Shown here: one piece after another, positions 33,707-43,091 of the stretch | How positions within the stretch are numbered: the stretch's first letter is position 1 | Layout of the letters: every line of letters starts with the position of its first letter | Assembly: GCF_041438865.1 (NCBI RefSeq) | Contig: NZ_CP109450.1 | Coordinates: forward strand, 7,805,501-7,869,500 | DNA length: 64,000 bases | Reading direction: 5' to 3' | Source: Streptomyces sp. NBC_01471 | GTDB lineage: Bacteria > Actinomycetota > Actinomycetes > Streptomycetales > Streptomycetaceae | Notes under the pieces: generated by a model | The model's input: only the letters and a program-made list of their open reading frames with translations | Database searches by the model: none | What the model was told of the DNA's origin: nothing | Translations under genes and position numbers: made by a program

Positions 33707-36360
33707 TTCCCAACCTCCGTGGCTGAGGGGGCCGTCGGGAGATTCCGCGCCGCGGCCTGCGACATGAGTAGTGGTTCGGCGTGCCGCTCGCCGCCGTAGG
33801 AGATGTAATTCGCCCGCATCCCGAGTCCGCCGAACGGGCGGTTGCCGTCCTCGGCGTCGAGCAGCGTGTGGTTGACACAGGTCTGGTGCCGCTTGGCCAG
33901 AACTTTCACCGTCTCCGGATCGTTCCCGTAGACCATTGCGCCCAGCGCTCGTTCGCTGAAGTAGGGGCTGGACAGCCGTTCACGCAACAGCCTCGCAGTG
34001 GGGTAGGCCACGACGTTGAACACCGGGGCGAACATCTCTTCCAGGGGAATCTTGTCGTCGAATCCCCACAGCAGTACGGTCGGTTCGATCCTGCGGGACG
34101 GCAGATCGATGCGCCCGCCGTGCCGGATTCGACGCGCATGACGCACCAGGTAGTCCGAGCAATTCACCAGCGCCGAGTCGTAGGAGATCGGACCGTAGTC
34201 GACTCCGGCGTCGCTGTTCTGCCCGAACCGCAGTGAAGCCAGTTCGGCGGACAACAGGCCGACGAATTCTTCAGTGCGGCCTTTGGGAGCGAACACGACG
34301 TCGGGACCGAAACAGTCCTGTCCCGAGTTGTAGAGCCGCATGGTGGTGACGTCATGCACGGCGCGTGTGAGATCGGCGTCGGGTGCGATCACGAAGGGGT
34401 TGATGCCGTTACCGAAGAAGAGGAAGAGCTGGTCCTCCGTCAGCCCTTCGCGGACAGTCTCGGCATTGGAGTAATTTCCGGTGAAGACAATGAGGTCCGC
34501 CTCGCGTACCGGTCCCGTCAGGAACTTGCGCTGGCTGAGTTCGGAAAGCGTGATGGGCAGGCCGTGCACAGGCGCCAGCAGGTCGTGCAAGCGCTGCATC
34601 AGACTTTTGGTCTCGGAGGACGGCCGAAAGGTGACTCTGTCGCTGTAAAGAGACGCCACGAGCACGTAGAGCGCGTAGGAATAGAGCGGGATGTTGGAGG
34701 GCATGAAGACCGCGGCCAGAGGTACGCAGCCGGGCCGGACACGACGGATCTCCTCCTCCGCTCCATCGAGCGTGGCGAGGAACGAACGGATCTCCGCGCT
34801 GGCGGTGTGGTGGGGCGAGATTTCGGTGAGAATCCTCATCACCGAGTCTTCGTTGTCGCCCACGTACCGGCGCACTTCACGCAGCGCATCGACACGGTCG
34901 GAGAAGGGAATGCGGTAGTCGGTCGCACCGACGGTTGACTCGGACGCGGATACGCCGGTGGTCTTGTGATGCGGCGCGGGCAGCGAGGTCATGGCGATCT
35001 TCTCCAGAACGGCCAGGTTGGGCTTTCCCGTGTTCGTGAGAGGCAACGCGGGCAGCACGATGATGTGGTCGGGCTGCTCGTAGCGGGCGAGCACAGAGCG
35101 CAGCAGCCGTTTCCAGTGCGCAGGCTCGTGATCGTCCGGGTCCGTGATCACGAACACCAGACGACAGCCCAGACGCTCATCGGGGACGGCGACGACCTCC
35201 GTCTGCGCACCGACCGACTCGGCCCGCTCGGCAAGGTGGTCGGGATAGAGCGTGTGGCCGTCACGGTGCACGGCGTGTTTGCGCCCGACCGGGAAGACAC
35301 GGCCGGCGTCATCGAGGCGGCCGATGTCTCCGGTCCGGTGAACGGGGCCCGTAACCGGAACAATCTCACCGTCATCACCCAGGTGGCCGGTCATCAGACC
35401 GGCACTGCGTACGACGAGTTCGCCGAGCCGGCCGTGGGGAAGCGGCCTGCCGTGGTCGTCGTGGACTTCGACGGTCACGCCGGGCAGCGGAGTGCTGCAC
35501 CCGACCGGATCGGCAGGGGCCGCCAGCGCGATGTTTCCCACTTCGGTCGCTCCGTAGCCGTCGAGCAGGTGCCGGCCCGTGCGGGCGTGGAACCGTGCCG
35601 CCAGGTGGCGCCCCAGGGGCGCGCCGCCCACGCACCAGGCTCGTACCATCTCCAGCGTGTTCGCGAGAGCGGGACGGCGGTCGAACAGGTTGAGCAGGCT
35701 GCTGTAGGTCGACGGGGCCCCGTCGACGATGGAGAGGCCGTGCTCCGCGCCGACCTCAAGCGCACGGTCCAGGCGCGTGGCCGGCCCGTAGACCACGAGC
35801 GTGCCTCCGCCCAGCCACCAGCAGAGGACCAGCGACAGGCCATATTGGTGGGAGTACGGCAGGACGGGCAGGAAGACGTCGTCAGGCCGGTATCCCATGC
35901 GTTCCGCGCTGAGCGTCAGGTTGTCCAGAATCGAGCGGCCGGAGCGAACAATGCCCTTGGGGCTGCCTGTTGTACCCGAGGACCACGAGATCGCGGCGTC
36001 CCGGCGCCGGGCCCAGGCCGCGACATCGGGCACGGCCGCCGTGTCCGATGCGGGCCGTGACGCCGCGGTGTCGCTCGTACCGTCGCTGATTTCGAGCACC
36101 ACGCGTGCCTGAGCGCGGATCTGCGATCGCTGTGACGGGGTGGCGCGATGATCGGCCAGCACCACCGAAGCGTCGAGGTGAATGAGCGCGAGTAAGTCGA
36201 CGACCCATTCCGGAGAATTGGCTCCGCTCATCATCACCCGTGAACCGGGTTCGATTCTGCGGTGCGCAAGACGTTCGGTGGCACCGCATATGCGGGCCAC
36301 GATTTCGTCTGTCTCCCAGACGTGTCCCTCGGGCGAGATTAAGCGTCTGAAACTGAGCAA
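33703..36360 (-). CDS. AMP-ligase / aldehyde-dehydrogenase-like reductase fusion
   Basis: An 885-residue two-domain enzyme. Residues 1 to about 460 are an acyl-adenylating domain: ISWSSGTTGSPKGIV, PYSHQYGLSLVL, LLDGYGATEVGN, TGDIGRL and an A10-like end NTGKPNL. From about residue 510 an aldehyde-dehydrogenase-fold domain follows (IVFTGNYSNAET, LFFGNGINPFVIA, MRLYNSGQDCFGPD with the likely Cys near 683, PFGGLGMRANYISYGG). The usual ELGG Glu is absent, as in acylating/reductive members. It may activate a carboxylate and reduce it to an aldehyde. I chose the TTG at 36360 because AAGGAG lies six bases before it; a further in-frame ATG at 36468 gives an unconvincing N-terminus. Confidence 0.8.
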   Translation of the reverse strand: MLSFRRLISPEGHVWETDEIVARICGATERLAHRRIEPGSRVMMSGANSPEWVVDLLALIHLDASVVLADHRATPSQRSQIRAQARVVLEISDGTSDTAASRPASDTAAVPDVAAWARRRDAAISWSSGTTGSPKGIVRSGRSILDNLTLSAERMGYRPDDVFLPVLPYSHQYGLSLVLCWWLGGGTLVVYGPATRLDRALEVGAEHGLSIVDGAPSTYSSLLNLFDRRPALANTLEMVRAWCVGGAPLGRHLAARFHARTGRHLLDGYGATEVGNIALAAPADPVGCSTPLPGVTVEVHDDHGRPLPHGRLGELVVRSAGLMTGHLGDDGEIVPVTGPVHRTGDIGRLDDAGRVFPVGRKHAVHRDGHTLYPDHLAERAESVGAQTEVVAVPDERLGCRLVFVITDPDDHEPAHWKRLLRSVLARYEQPDHIIVLPALPLTNTGKPNLAVLEKIAMTSLPAPHHKTTGVSASESTVGATDYRIPFSDRVDALREVRRYVGDNEDSVMRILTEISPHHTASAEIRSFLATLDGAEEEIRRVRPGCVPLAAVFMPSNIPLYSYALYVLVASLYSDRVTFRPSSETKSLMQRLHDLLAPVHGLPITLSELSQRKFLTGPVREADLIVFTGNYSNAETVREGLTEDQLFLFFGNGINPFVIAPDADLTRAVHDVTTMRLYNSGQDCFGPDVVFAPKGRTEEFVGLLSAELASLRFGQNSDAGVDYGPISYDSALVNCSDYLVRHARRIRHGGRIDLPSRRIEPTVLLWGFDDKIPLEEMFAPVFNVVAYPTARLLRERLSSPYFSERALGAMVYGNDPETVKVLAKRHQTCVNHTLLDAEDGNRPFGGLGMRANYISYGGERHAEPLLMSQAAARNLPTAPSATEVGK

Positions 36361-36427
36361 CGCGTGCTCCTTAATGCCAGGGGATGTGTTTTCGGTTCCT
36401 GGATGTACAGGTTTGTAAATCCACAAC

Positions 36428-36586
36428 CCCGCGACAATAATCCCGCGACAATGCCTGCTTCTGTTCAATAAGAAGCACCTCGTGCCACGATCCCATACCG
36501 GCAGACTGGTGTCGAGTACTCAATGAAATTCCGTGACGGGTGGGGTTATTGAGTACATAATGACGGAAGAAATTCGTGACGGGTGG
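36428..36586. promoter_or_regulatory. repeat-rich AT-rich divergent control region
   Basis: Just upstream of the minus-strand operon lie several ordered repeats: CCCGCGACAAT twice (36428 and 36442), an inverted repeat GTACTCAAT (36516-36524)/ATTGAGTAC (36548-36556), and an imperfect direct repeat GAAATTC(C)GTGACGGGTGG at 36525-36543 and 36569-36586. The base composition is far more AT-rich than the surroundings. This is the likely promoter/operator region of the building-block operon. Confidence 0.55.
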
Positions 36587-36733
36587 TCAGTTCTGGCGGG
36601 TTAATCAGTGGCACGGTTGCTGTCCGGGGTAAGGGGGTGTCGTCCCCGGGTGAGAGCGGATCTCACGTTTCACCAAATGCAGATAAACATATGAAAATAT
36701 TTATTCGAGCAAGGTGTGTTCCATTAAGCGCAG

Positions 36734-37249
36734 ATGAATGTACTCAGCCATTTGTTCGACCCGCGCGTGTCCCGGTCTCCGATGGCCATCGGGACCAGCC
36801 GCGGCCTGCTGGTCGCCACCCCGCGGACCGGCGCCCGGCAGGCCATCGCCTTCCCCGTCACTCCGGGCGGGGAAGTGGCGAGCGGCTGGCCCGTGCTCCA
36901 GCCGCGGGTCGCCCTGGCCGCGGAACCCCTCGCCGTACTGTTCGCCGGCAGCCGCACCGCGATGTATCGCACCCTCCTCGAAAACAGGCGACGGCTCAAG
37001 GCACACGACATCGTCATCCCACCGCGACGGCCCCGCCCCTCGCCCTCTCGTCCCTCCAGGCTCGGGTTCATGCCCAAACCGGCACGCCCAACAACAAGAT
37101 CAGGACGACGCCACCGTGGCTGTCGGGGTTCCCCTCCACGTCGGGCTTCGCGGGCGCCGGGAACGACCGTCCACGCGCTCTTCCGCTCCAGCGACGACAC
37201 CAGTCCACGCATATGGGCCAACGCGGACTCCCGGGGCTCCGAGCGCTGA
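36734..37249 (+). pseudogene. possible decayed gene between the two operons
   Basis: From the ATG at 36734 about 100 codons show strong streptomycete codon bias (SRGLLVATPRTGARQAIAFP, LFAGSRTAMYRTLLENRRRL). After about 37035 the bias leaves this frame and seems to continue in another (LALSSLQARVHAQTGTPNNK) before returning near 37165 (VHALFRSSDD). That suggests a gene broken by frameshifts. I do not recognise the product. It lies in the 1.5-kb gap between the divergent biosynthetic operons. Confidence 0.35.
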
Positions 37250-37888
37250 AACCGGTGCACGAACCGCTCGTGCCCTCCTCCAGCCCCGCCGCCCATCGCC
37301 ACACGTCGCTGACTTCGAGATCCCCCCACCACAGGAACGACGACCGCTACGACACACCGTCGCACCAAACACGGTTGCAGGACTCATAGTCCAGCGGGGA
37401 GGGAAGCGGCCACGGCACCACGCAAACGCGCACTGTCATTGAGACATCACCGGGCGGAGGTGCTCGGGTCCATCATCGCTGCGTCGCAGGCCGGACCTTT
37501 GAGTGCCGGGCAAACAACCTGTATCCAGCCACCCGAAAAATGGGCCTATTGCATATGACCACCAGCCCGTGCAGAGTGATCAGAGTGATTCGAGCAAGCC
37601 AAAGTGACGAAAGTTACTGCTGTGTCGATGAGCCGGCATAGTCCATGAAGGGGATGGCGCCCGAGGTGCTCACCCCACAACAAGGGCGGTTCGCCAGAAC
37701 TGCGGAGGCTCCGTCCCGCCGGGCCCACTGACCCCCCGTCGCCATCACGCCACGAATTCGCACCTCACCCTGATCACACCTTTCCGAGTTGAACAGCGCA
37801 TGCCCTGTCCCGTGGTCGTTGTGTGCATACGGCTGCGAGAGGGGTAACGGACGTGCCCCTCTCCCCGGATCGGTAGGGATAATTCGAG
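37250..37888. other. promoter region upstream of NRPS operon
   Basis: No credible gene is seen. The stretch contains moderately AT-rich segments near 37540-37625, including CAGAGTGAT repeated in tandem around 37570-37590, and ends with a weak ribosome-binding site (TAGGGAT) before the NRPS start. Confidence 0.5.
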
Positions 37889-40800
37889 ATGTCCGCACCG
37901 TTAACCATTTCCCTCACCGCGTGGCCGCCCCGAGCGGTGGCCTTACGGTGCGACGGACGCTCCCCGGTCACCTACGCCGAACTCGAAGCCCGCCGTGCCC
38001 GCCTGGCGGAACGCCTGCTGGCGCGAGGTGTCGGCCCGGAGACCGTCGTCGCCGTCTCCCTGACCACACGCGCCGACACCCTGGTGGCCCTGCTCGCCGT
38101 CCTGAGCGTGGGCGGCGTCTACCTGCCACTGGACACGACGGCACCGGCCGGCCGGCGCCGGGAGGTGCTGACGGACAGCGGTGCCCGGGTGGAACTGCGC
38201 GACGGTCCCCGCCCGGACGCCGAACCCGTTCTGGAGGGCCGCGCCGACCCGCCGACGGCCGGTGCCACTCTCACCGACGCCAACACCGCGTATGTGCTGT
38301 ACACCTCGGGTACCACCGGGCGACCCAAGGGCGTGTGCGTCTCTCGCGCGGCCCTGGCCGCCCATCTGGACGACATGGCCGAGCGACTGGAGATGGAGCC
38401 GGACGACCGAGTCCTGTGGTTCGCCGCCCCCCACGTGGACGTCGCGCTCGAACAGGCTCTGACAGCGTTGTCAATCGGCGCCACGGTGGTGGCGCGCGGG
38501 CCCGGTCTGCTGTCCTTCGGTGAGTTGGCCGAACTCGTCGAGCGCCACGCGGTGACGGTCGCCAACCTGCCGGGCGGCTACTGGAACGCGTTCGCCCTGT
38601 CGATGAGCGACCGCCAGATCGCGGCCTGTCGGGGACTGAGACTGATGATCTCGGGCAGCGAGCGCATGTCCGCCGCCGCCGTGGCCCACTGGCAGCACGT
38701 CCTGCCCGAGGTGCCGTTGCTCAACGCCTATGGCCCCACCGAGACCGTCATCACCTCGACCCTGTTCCGGATCCCGCCCGGAATGACGAAGCACGAGGAG
38801 GTCCCCCTGGGAACCGCCTGCGGTGAACGCCGACTGCACGTGCTGGACGAGCGGTTGGATCCGGTTCCCGGCGGATGCGTCGGCGAGCTGTACATCGGCG
38901 GTGCCCCCGTGGCCCAGGGCTACCTGGCCCGCCCGGTGACAACCGCAGAGCGCTTCGTGCCCGATCCGTACGCGGACTCCCCGGGCGCCCTGATGTACCG
39001 CACCGGCGACCTGGTGCGGGAGGCCGGGGACGGAAACCTCGTATTCGTCGGCCGCGCCGACGACCAGGTCAAGATCAGAGGGTTCCGGGTGGAGCCGGCG
39101 GAAGTGCGCCTGGTCATGGAGCGCCACCCCGGGGTCCGCCACTGCGCCGTACTGGGACGGCCCACGTCCCGTGGCCAGATCTCCCTGGTCGCCTACACCG
39201 TGGCCCCGGACGTCGCCGCCGCCGAACTGGTGGCCCACGCGAGCCACTCGCTCCCGCCGCACATGGTGCCCACCGTCGTGCTGCTGCCCGCCCTGCCGCT
39301 CACCGCCGAAGGCAAGCTGGACCGGGCCGCCCTGCCCGAGCCCGGGGGATCCGACCCGGACAGCGCCGCCGGGGCCACATCAGAGGGCGAGCCGCCCGCC
39401 GGGGAACTGTCCGCCACGGAGACGTCCCTGGCCGGGATCTGGTGCAGGATGCTGGATGTAACGCGGGTCGGCAAGGATGACAACTTCTTCGCCCTGGGGG
39501 GCGACTCGCTGGCCGCCCTGCAACTGGCCGCCGAACTCCTCACGGTGTACGGTCCCGGCCTGTCCGCCCAGGCGGTCTTCTCGGCCGGCACCCTGGCCGA
39601 ACTGGCGGCCGTCCTTGACGACATCGCGGCTGAGGCCGCGGCGGAGCCCGGTGCGGAGCCGCCGCGGCCGGGCCACGACGGTGTTCACCACACCGCCTCC
39701 ACCGAGCCGGTGGTCGACGGCCTCTCGGCCGGCCAACGATCGTTGTGGTTCCTGGAGCGCTGGGCGCCCGGCACCGCCACGTATCACGTGCCCTGGGAGT
39801 TCCGGCTCAGTGGCCCGGTCGACCATGCCGCTCTCGAAGGAGCCCTGCGCACCGTCGTGAGCAGACACGACGTACTGCGCTCCGTCTTCGTCGAGAACCT
39901 CGGCCGGCCACAGCGCGTGATACGCCCGGACCTCGTACCCGACCTGCGCATCGTGGAACCGTCCGCGGCCGCGATCCCCGCACCTGCCGGGACCGGCTCC
40001 CGGGATACCCCGGCCGACCAGGACGAAGCCGTCCGTGCCTGCTTGCACGCCACCGTCCGAGCACCGTTCGACCTGGAGCACGGCCCGTTGCTGCGAGCGG
40101 TACTGGTACGGACCGGCGAGGAACGGGCCGTACTGCTCGTGGTCTTCCACCACCTGGTCTGGGACGAGCTCTCCCTCGCGGTCTTCGAACGCGAACTCAC
40201 CGAGGCGTACAGCGCGGCCCTGGAACGGCGAGATCCCGCGCTGACGCCGCTGACCGCCACGTACGACGACTTCGTCGCCTGGCAGGCACGAAGGGCAGTC
40301 GGCGCGATCCACCGCGCCGGACTCGACCACTGGGCCCGCCGGCTGGCCGGCGCACCGGCCCTGCTCCGTCTGCCCACCGACCGCCCCCGCCCGGAGCAGC
40401 CCGCCTACGACGGCGCCACCGTCGGGTTCTCGCTGCCGGCGACTGTCGGTTCCCGGGTCCGCGCCCTGGCCCGGCAGGAGAACGCCACCCCCTTCCTCGT
40501 GCTGCTCACTTCCTGCGCGGCCACACTGCTGAGGTACAGCGGCCAGGAGGACATGGTGCTCGGAACGCCGGTGTCCGGCCGCAGCAGGCCCGAGTTCGAC
40601 GGGCTGATCGGGAACTTCGTCAACCTCATCCCCCTGCGCGTCGACCTCTCCGGTGAGCCCACCTTCCGGGAGCTGCTGCGCAGGGTCCGCACCGCCGTGC
40701 TGGCCGACTTCGGTCACCAGGACGTGCCGTTCGAGGCCGTGGTGGACCGGGTACTGGGCCAGCGCCCGACCTCGTACGCCCCTCTGGTCCAGGCCGCCTT

Positions 40801-43090
40801 CGAGATGCACCGGCACACCGGTGACGGATGGCGGGCCGGACCGCTCACCGCCCGGCGTGCGCTGCTCCCCACAGGGACCGCGAAGTTCGACATCGGCTGG
40901 CAGGTCACCGACGACGGGCAGCACCTCCACGGGGTGGTCGAGTACAACGCCGGACTCTTCGACGAGGAGACCGTGCGGGAATTGGTCGAGGGATGGAAGG
41001 CCCTGCTGTGCGACGCGGTGAACGAACCGGACAGCGTGACTTGCACCTATCGACCGGGGACAGCGCGCACCCCGTCCGAGACGGTACCGAAGGGAACGGC
41101 CGTGGATGCCTCATCGCCCGAGCACGGATCGAACGCCCCTGCCCTCACCGACGGGGGCGCGCGGGAAACCGTCGCCCGCCACACAGGCGACGCGCCGCCG
41201 GGCACCGAAGAGACCCTGTACGACCTGATCCGTTCCCGCCCCGACGGTGACCCGGAGCGGCCCGCCGTGAGCATCGACGCGGCCCACCTGGGCCACGCCG
41301 AGCTGGCCGCGTCGGCCAACCGCCTCGCCCACCGGCTGCGCGCGCTCGGAGTCGGGCCGGGGGTCGTGGTGGGCGTCCTGGGGGAGCGCGGCCTCAACCT
41401 GGTCGTGGCGCTGCTCGCGGTGGTCGCGTCGGGCGGGGCCTACCTCCCGCTCGACCCGGACCACCCGGGCGAGCGGCTGGAACACATGGTCGCTGACACG
41501 GCCGCCCCGGTGGTCCTCGCCCAGCGCCGATTCGTCCCCCTGCTGTCCGCGGGGAAGGCCACCGTGCTGGACCTCGACGACCCCGGTCACTGGGCCGAGG
41601 AGTCAGACCGGCCGCCGACGCCGCTCGCCGGACCTGAGGATCCCGCGTACGTGATCTTCACCTCCGGCTCCACCGGGCGTCCCAAAGCCGTCTCCACCTC
41701 CCACCGTGCCATTCACAACCGGCTGACCTGGATGCAGCGGCAGTACCCCCTCGGCGGGGACGACGTGGTGCTGCAGAAGACGCCCGTCGGCTTCGACGTG
41801 TCGGTGTGGGAGTTTTTCTGGCCGCTGATGACCGGTGCGCGACTGGTCCTCGTGCGACCCGGTGGCCACAGGGACCCCGGCCACCTACGGGAGTTGATCG
41901 TCGCCGAGCGAGTGACGACCGTGCACTTCGTGCCCTCGATGCTCCGCGTGTTCCTCGCTCAGGAAGGCGTCGAGAAGTGCCTCTCGCTGCGCCGGACCAT
42001 CTGCAGTGGGGAGGAACTGCCCCCGCGTCTGGTCAACGACTTCCTCAGCCGGATGCCCGGGGAGCTGCACAACCTCTACGGTCCCACCGAGGCCGCTGTC
42101 GACGTCAGTTCCTGGCAGTGCAGGACACTGCCGCCGACGGCCCTGACCACTCCGATCGGCCGCCCGATCAGCGGCGTACGGCTGTACGTGCTCGACCCCG
42201 CCGGCGCACCGGTGCCGGCCGGCACCCGGGGAGAACTGCACATCGGCGGCGTCGCCGTGGCGATCGGCTACCTCAACCAGCCACGGCTCACCGCGGACCG
42301 GTTCGTGCCCGACCCGTTCAGCGACGACGGAAGCCGGCTCTACCGCACCGGCGACGCCGCACTGTGGCGCGAGGACGGGGAGCTGGAGTATGTGGGCCGG
42401 CTGGACGACCAGATCAAGATCCGCGGCCAGCGCGTCGAGCCCGGTGAGATCGAGACCGTGCTGGAGGGCCACCCGGCGGTGGCCGCGGCGGTGACCGTCC
42501 TCGTGCCCGACGGCCAGGACCACCGGCTGCAGGCGTACGTGGTGCCGGCGGCCGGATGCGAGGTCGATGGAGCGGAACTGCGGGAACGGGCCACATCGGT
42601 GCTGCCGGACCACATGGTTCCGACGCACTTCCGCCGGCTGTCCGAAGTCCCGCTCACCGGCAACGGCAAAGTGGACCGGTCCGCCCTGCGGGCCGGGGAC
42701 GCCGGGGACCCGCTGCCGTCAGGCACGGCCCTGTCCGGGCCCGGGGATCCGCGGGAGTCCGAGCCGGTCGAGCACGTACTGAACCGCATCTGGTCCATGG
42801 TGCTCGCCCTGCCGGCGCTCGACCGGGACCAGGACCTGTTCACCTCGGGGGCGCACTCGCTCAACACCCTGCGCGTCCGGGCCAGGATCGCGGTGGCGCT
42901 CCACACCGACGTGCCCCTGCGCACCATGTTCAAGTCCCGGACCATCGCCCAACTGGCCCAGTACGTCAGAGCGAACGCCGGCTCCCTCGACCAGATGGAG
43001 CGGCGGGCCTCGGCGGTGGCCGCGCTGCCCCAGCTGGGCGACGCCGAGTGGGTGCGCGCGGTGAGCGAACTCAACAGCGAGGTGAGGTGA
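37889..43090 (+). CDS. NRPS 1: A-PCP-C-A(Ser)-PCP
   Basis: A 1733-residue two-module synthetase with no N-terminal C domain. A1 (about 10-490) has YTSGTTGRPKG, NAYGPTET and GKLDR; its specificity residues read D-V-E-N-M-S-A-I-T-K, which I cannot assign (the acidic third position hints at a basic or amine substrate). PCP1 has LGGDSL near 537. The C domain (about 610-1050) has HHLVWDE near 753 instead of HHxxxDG. A2 (about 1110-1590) reads D-V-W-H-I-S-L-V-D-K, the serine code. PCP2 ends the protein with SGAHSL near 1654. It therefore makes X-Ser on PCP2. It ends one base before the next gene's ATG. Confidence 0.95.
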   Translation: MSAPLTISLTAWPPRAVALRCDGRSPVTYAELEARRARLAERLLARGVGPETVVAVSLTTRADTLVALLAVLSVGGVYLPLDTTAPAGRRREVLTDSGARVELRDGPRPDAEPVLEGRADPPTAGATLTDANTAYVLYTSGTTGRPKGVCVSRAALAAHLDDMAERLEMEPDDRVLWFAAPHVDVALEQALTALSIGATVVARGPGLLSFGELAELVERHAVTVANLPGGYWNAFALSMSDRQIAACRGLRLMISGSERMSAAAVAHWQHVLPEVPLLNAYGPTETVITSTLFRIPPGMTKHEEVPLGTACGERRLHVLDERLDPVPGGCVGELYIGGAPVAQGYLARPVTTAERFVPDPYADSPGALMYRTGDLVREAGDGNLVFVGRADDQVKIRGFRVEPAEVRLVMERHPGVRHCAVLGRPTSRGQISLVAYTVAPDVAAAELVAHASHSLPPHMVPTVVLLPALPLTAEGKLDRAALPEPGGSDPDSAAGATSEGEPPAGELSATETSLAGIWCRMLDVTRVGKDDNFFALGGDSLAALQLAAELLTVYGPGLSAQAVFSAGTLAELAAVLDDIAAEAAAEPGAEPPRPGHDGVHHTASTEPVVDGLSAGQRSLWFLERWAPGTATYHVPWEFRLSGPVDHAALEGALRTVVSRHDVLRSVFVENLGRPQRVIRPDLVPDLRIVEPSAAAIPAPAGTGSRDTPADQDEAVRACLHATVRAPFDLEHGPLLRAVLVRTGEERAVLLVVFHHLVWDELSLAVFERELTEAYSAALERRDPALTPLTATYDDFVAWQARRAVGAIHRAGLDHWARRLAGAPALLRLPTDRPRPEQPAYDGATVGFSLPATVGSRVRALARQENATPFLVLLTSCAATLLRYSGQEDMVLGTPVSGRSRPEFDGLIGNFVNLIPLRVDLSGEPTFRELLRRVRTAVLADFGHQDVPFEAVVDRVLGQRPTSYAPLVQAAFEMHRHTGDGWRAGPLTARRALLPTGTAKFDIGWQVTDDGQHLHGVVEYNAGLFDEETVRELVEGWKALLCDAVNEPDSVTCTYRPGTARTPSETVPKGTAVDASSPEHGSNAPALTDGGARETVARHTGDAPPGTEETLYDLIRSRPDGDPERPAVSIDAAHLGHAELAASANRLAHRLRALGVGPGVVVGVLGERGLNLVVALLAVVASGGAYLPLDPDHPGERLEHMVADTAAPVVLAQRRFVPLLSAGKATVLDLDDPGHWAEESDRPPTPLAGPEDPAYVIFTSGSTGRPKAVSTSHRAIHNRLTWMQRQYPLGGDDVVLQKTPVGFDVSVWEFFWPLMTGARLVLVRPGGHRDPGHLRELIVAERVTTVHFVPSMLRVFLAQEGVEKCLSLRRTICSGEELPPRLVNDFLSRMPGELHNLYGPTEAAVDVSSWQCRTLPPTALTTPIGRPISGVRLYVLDPAGAPVPAGTRGELHIGGVAVAIGYLNQPRLTADRFVPDPFSDDGSRLYRTGDAALWREDGELEYVGRLDDQIKIRGQRVEPGEIETVLEGHPAVAAAVTVLVPDGQDHRLQAYVVPAAGCEVDGAELRERATSVLPDHMVPTHFRRLSEVPLTGNGKVDRSALRAGDAGDPLPSGTALSGPGDPRESEPVEHVLNRIWSMVLALPALDRDQDLFTSGAHSLNTLRVRARIAVALHTDVPLRTMFKSRTIAQLAQYVRANAGSLDQMERRASAVAALPQLGDAEWVRAVSELNSEVR

Positions 43091-43091
43091 G

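Noticed and set aside
27510..36360. C5N (aminohydroxycyclopentenone) pathway, which also uses an ALAS-like enzyme and an acyl ligase
   Set aside because: There is no amide synthetase, and the ligase is fused to an aldehyde-dehydrogenase domain; a ketosynthase, ACP and ThDP enzyme are not part of that pathway.
33703..36360. Classical carboxylic acid reductase
   Set aside because: No carrier domain lies between the two parts, and the second part is an ALDH fold with a Cys rather than an SDR-type thioester reductase.
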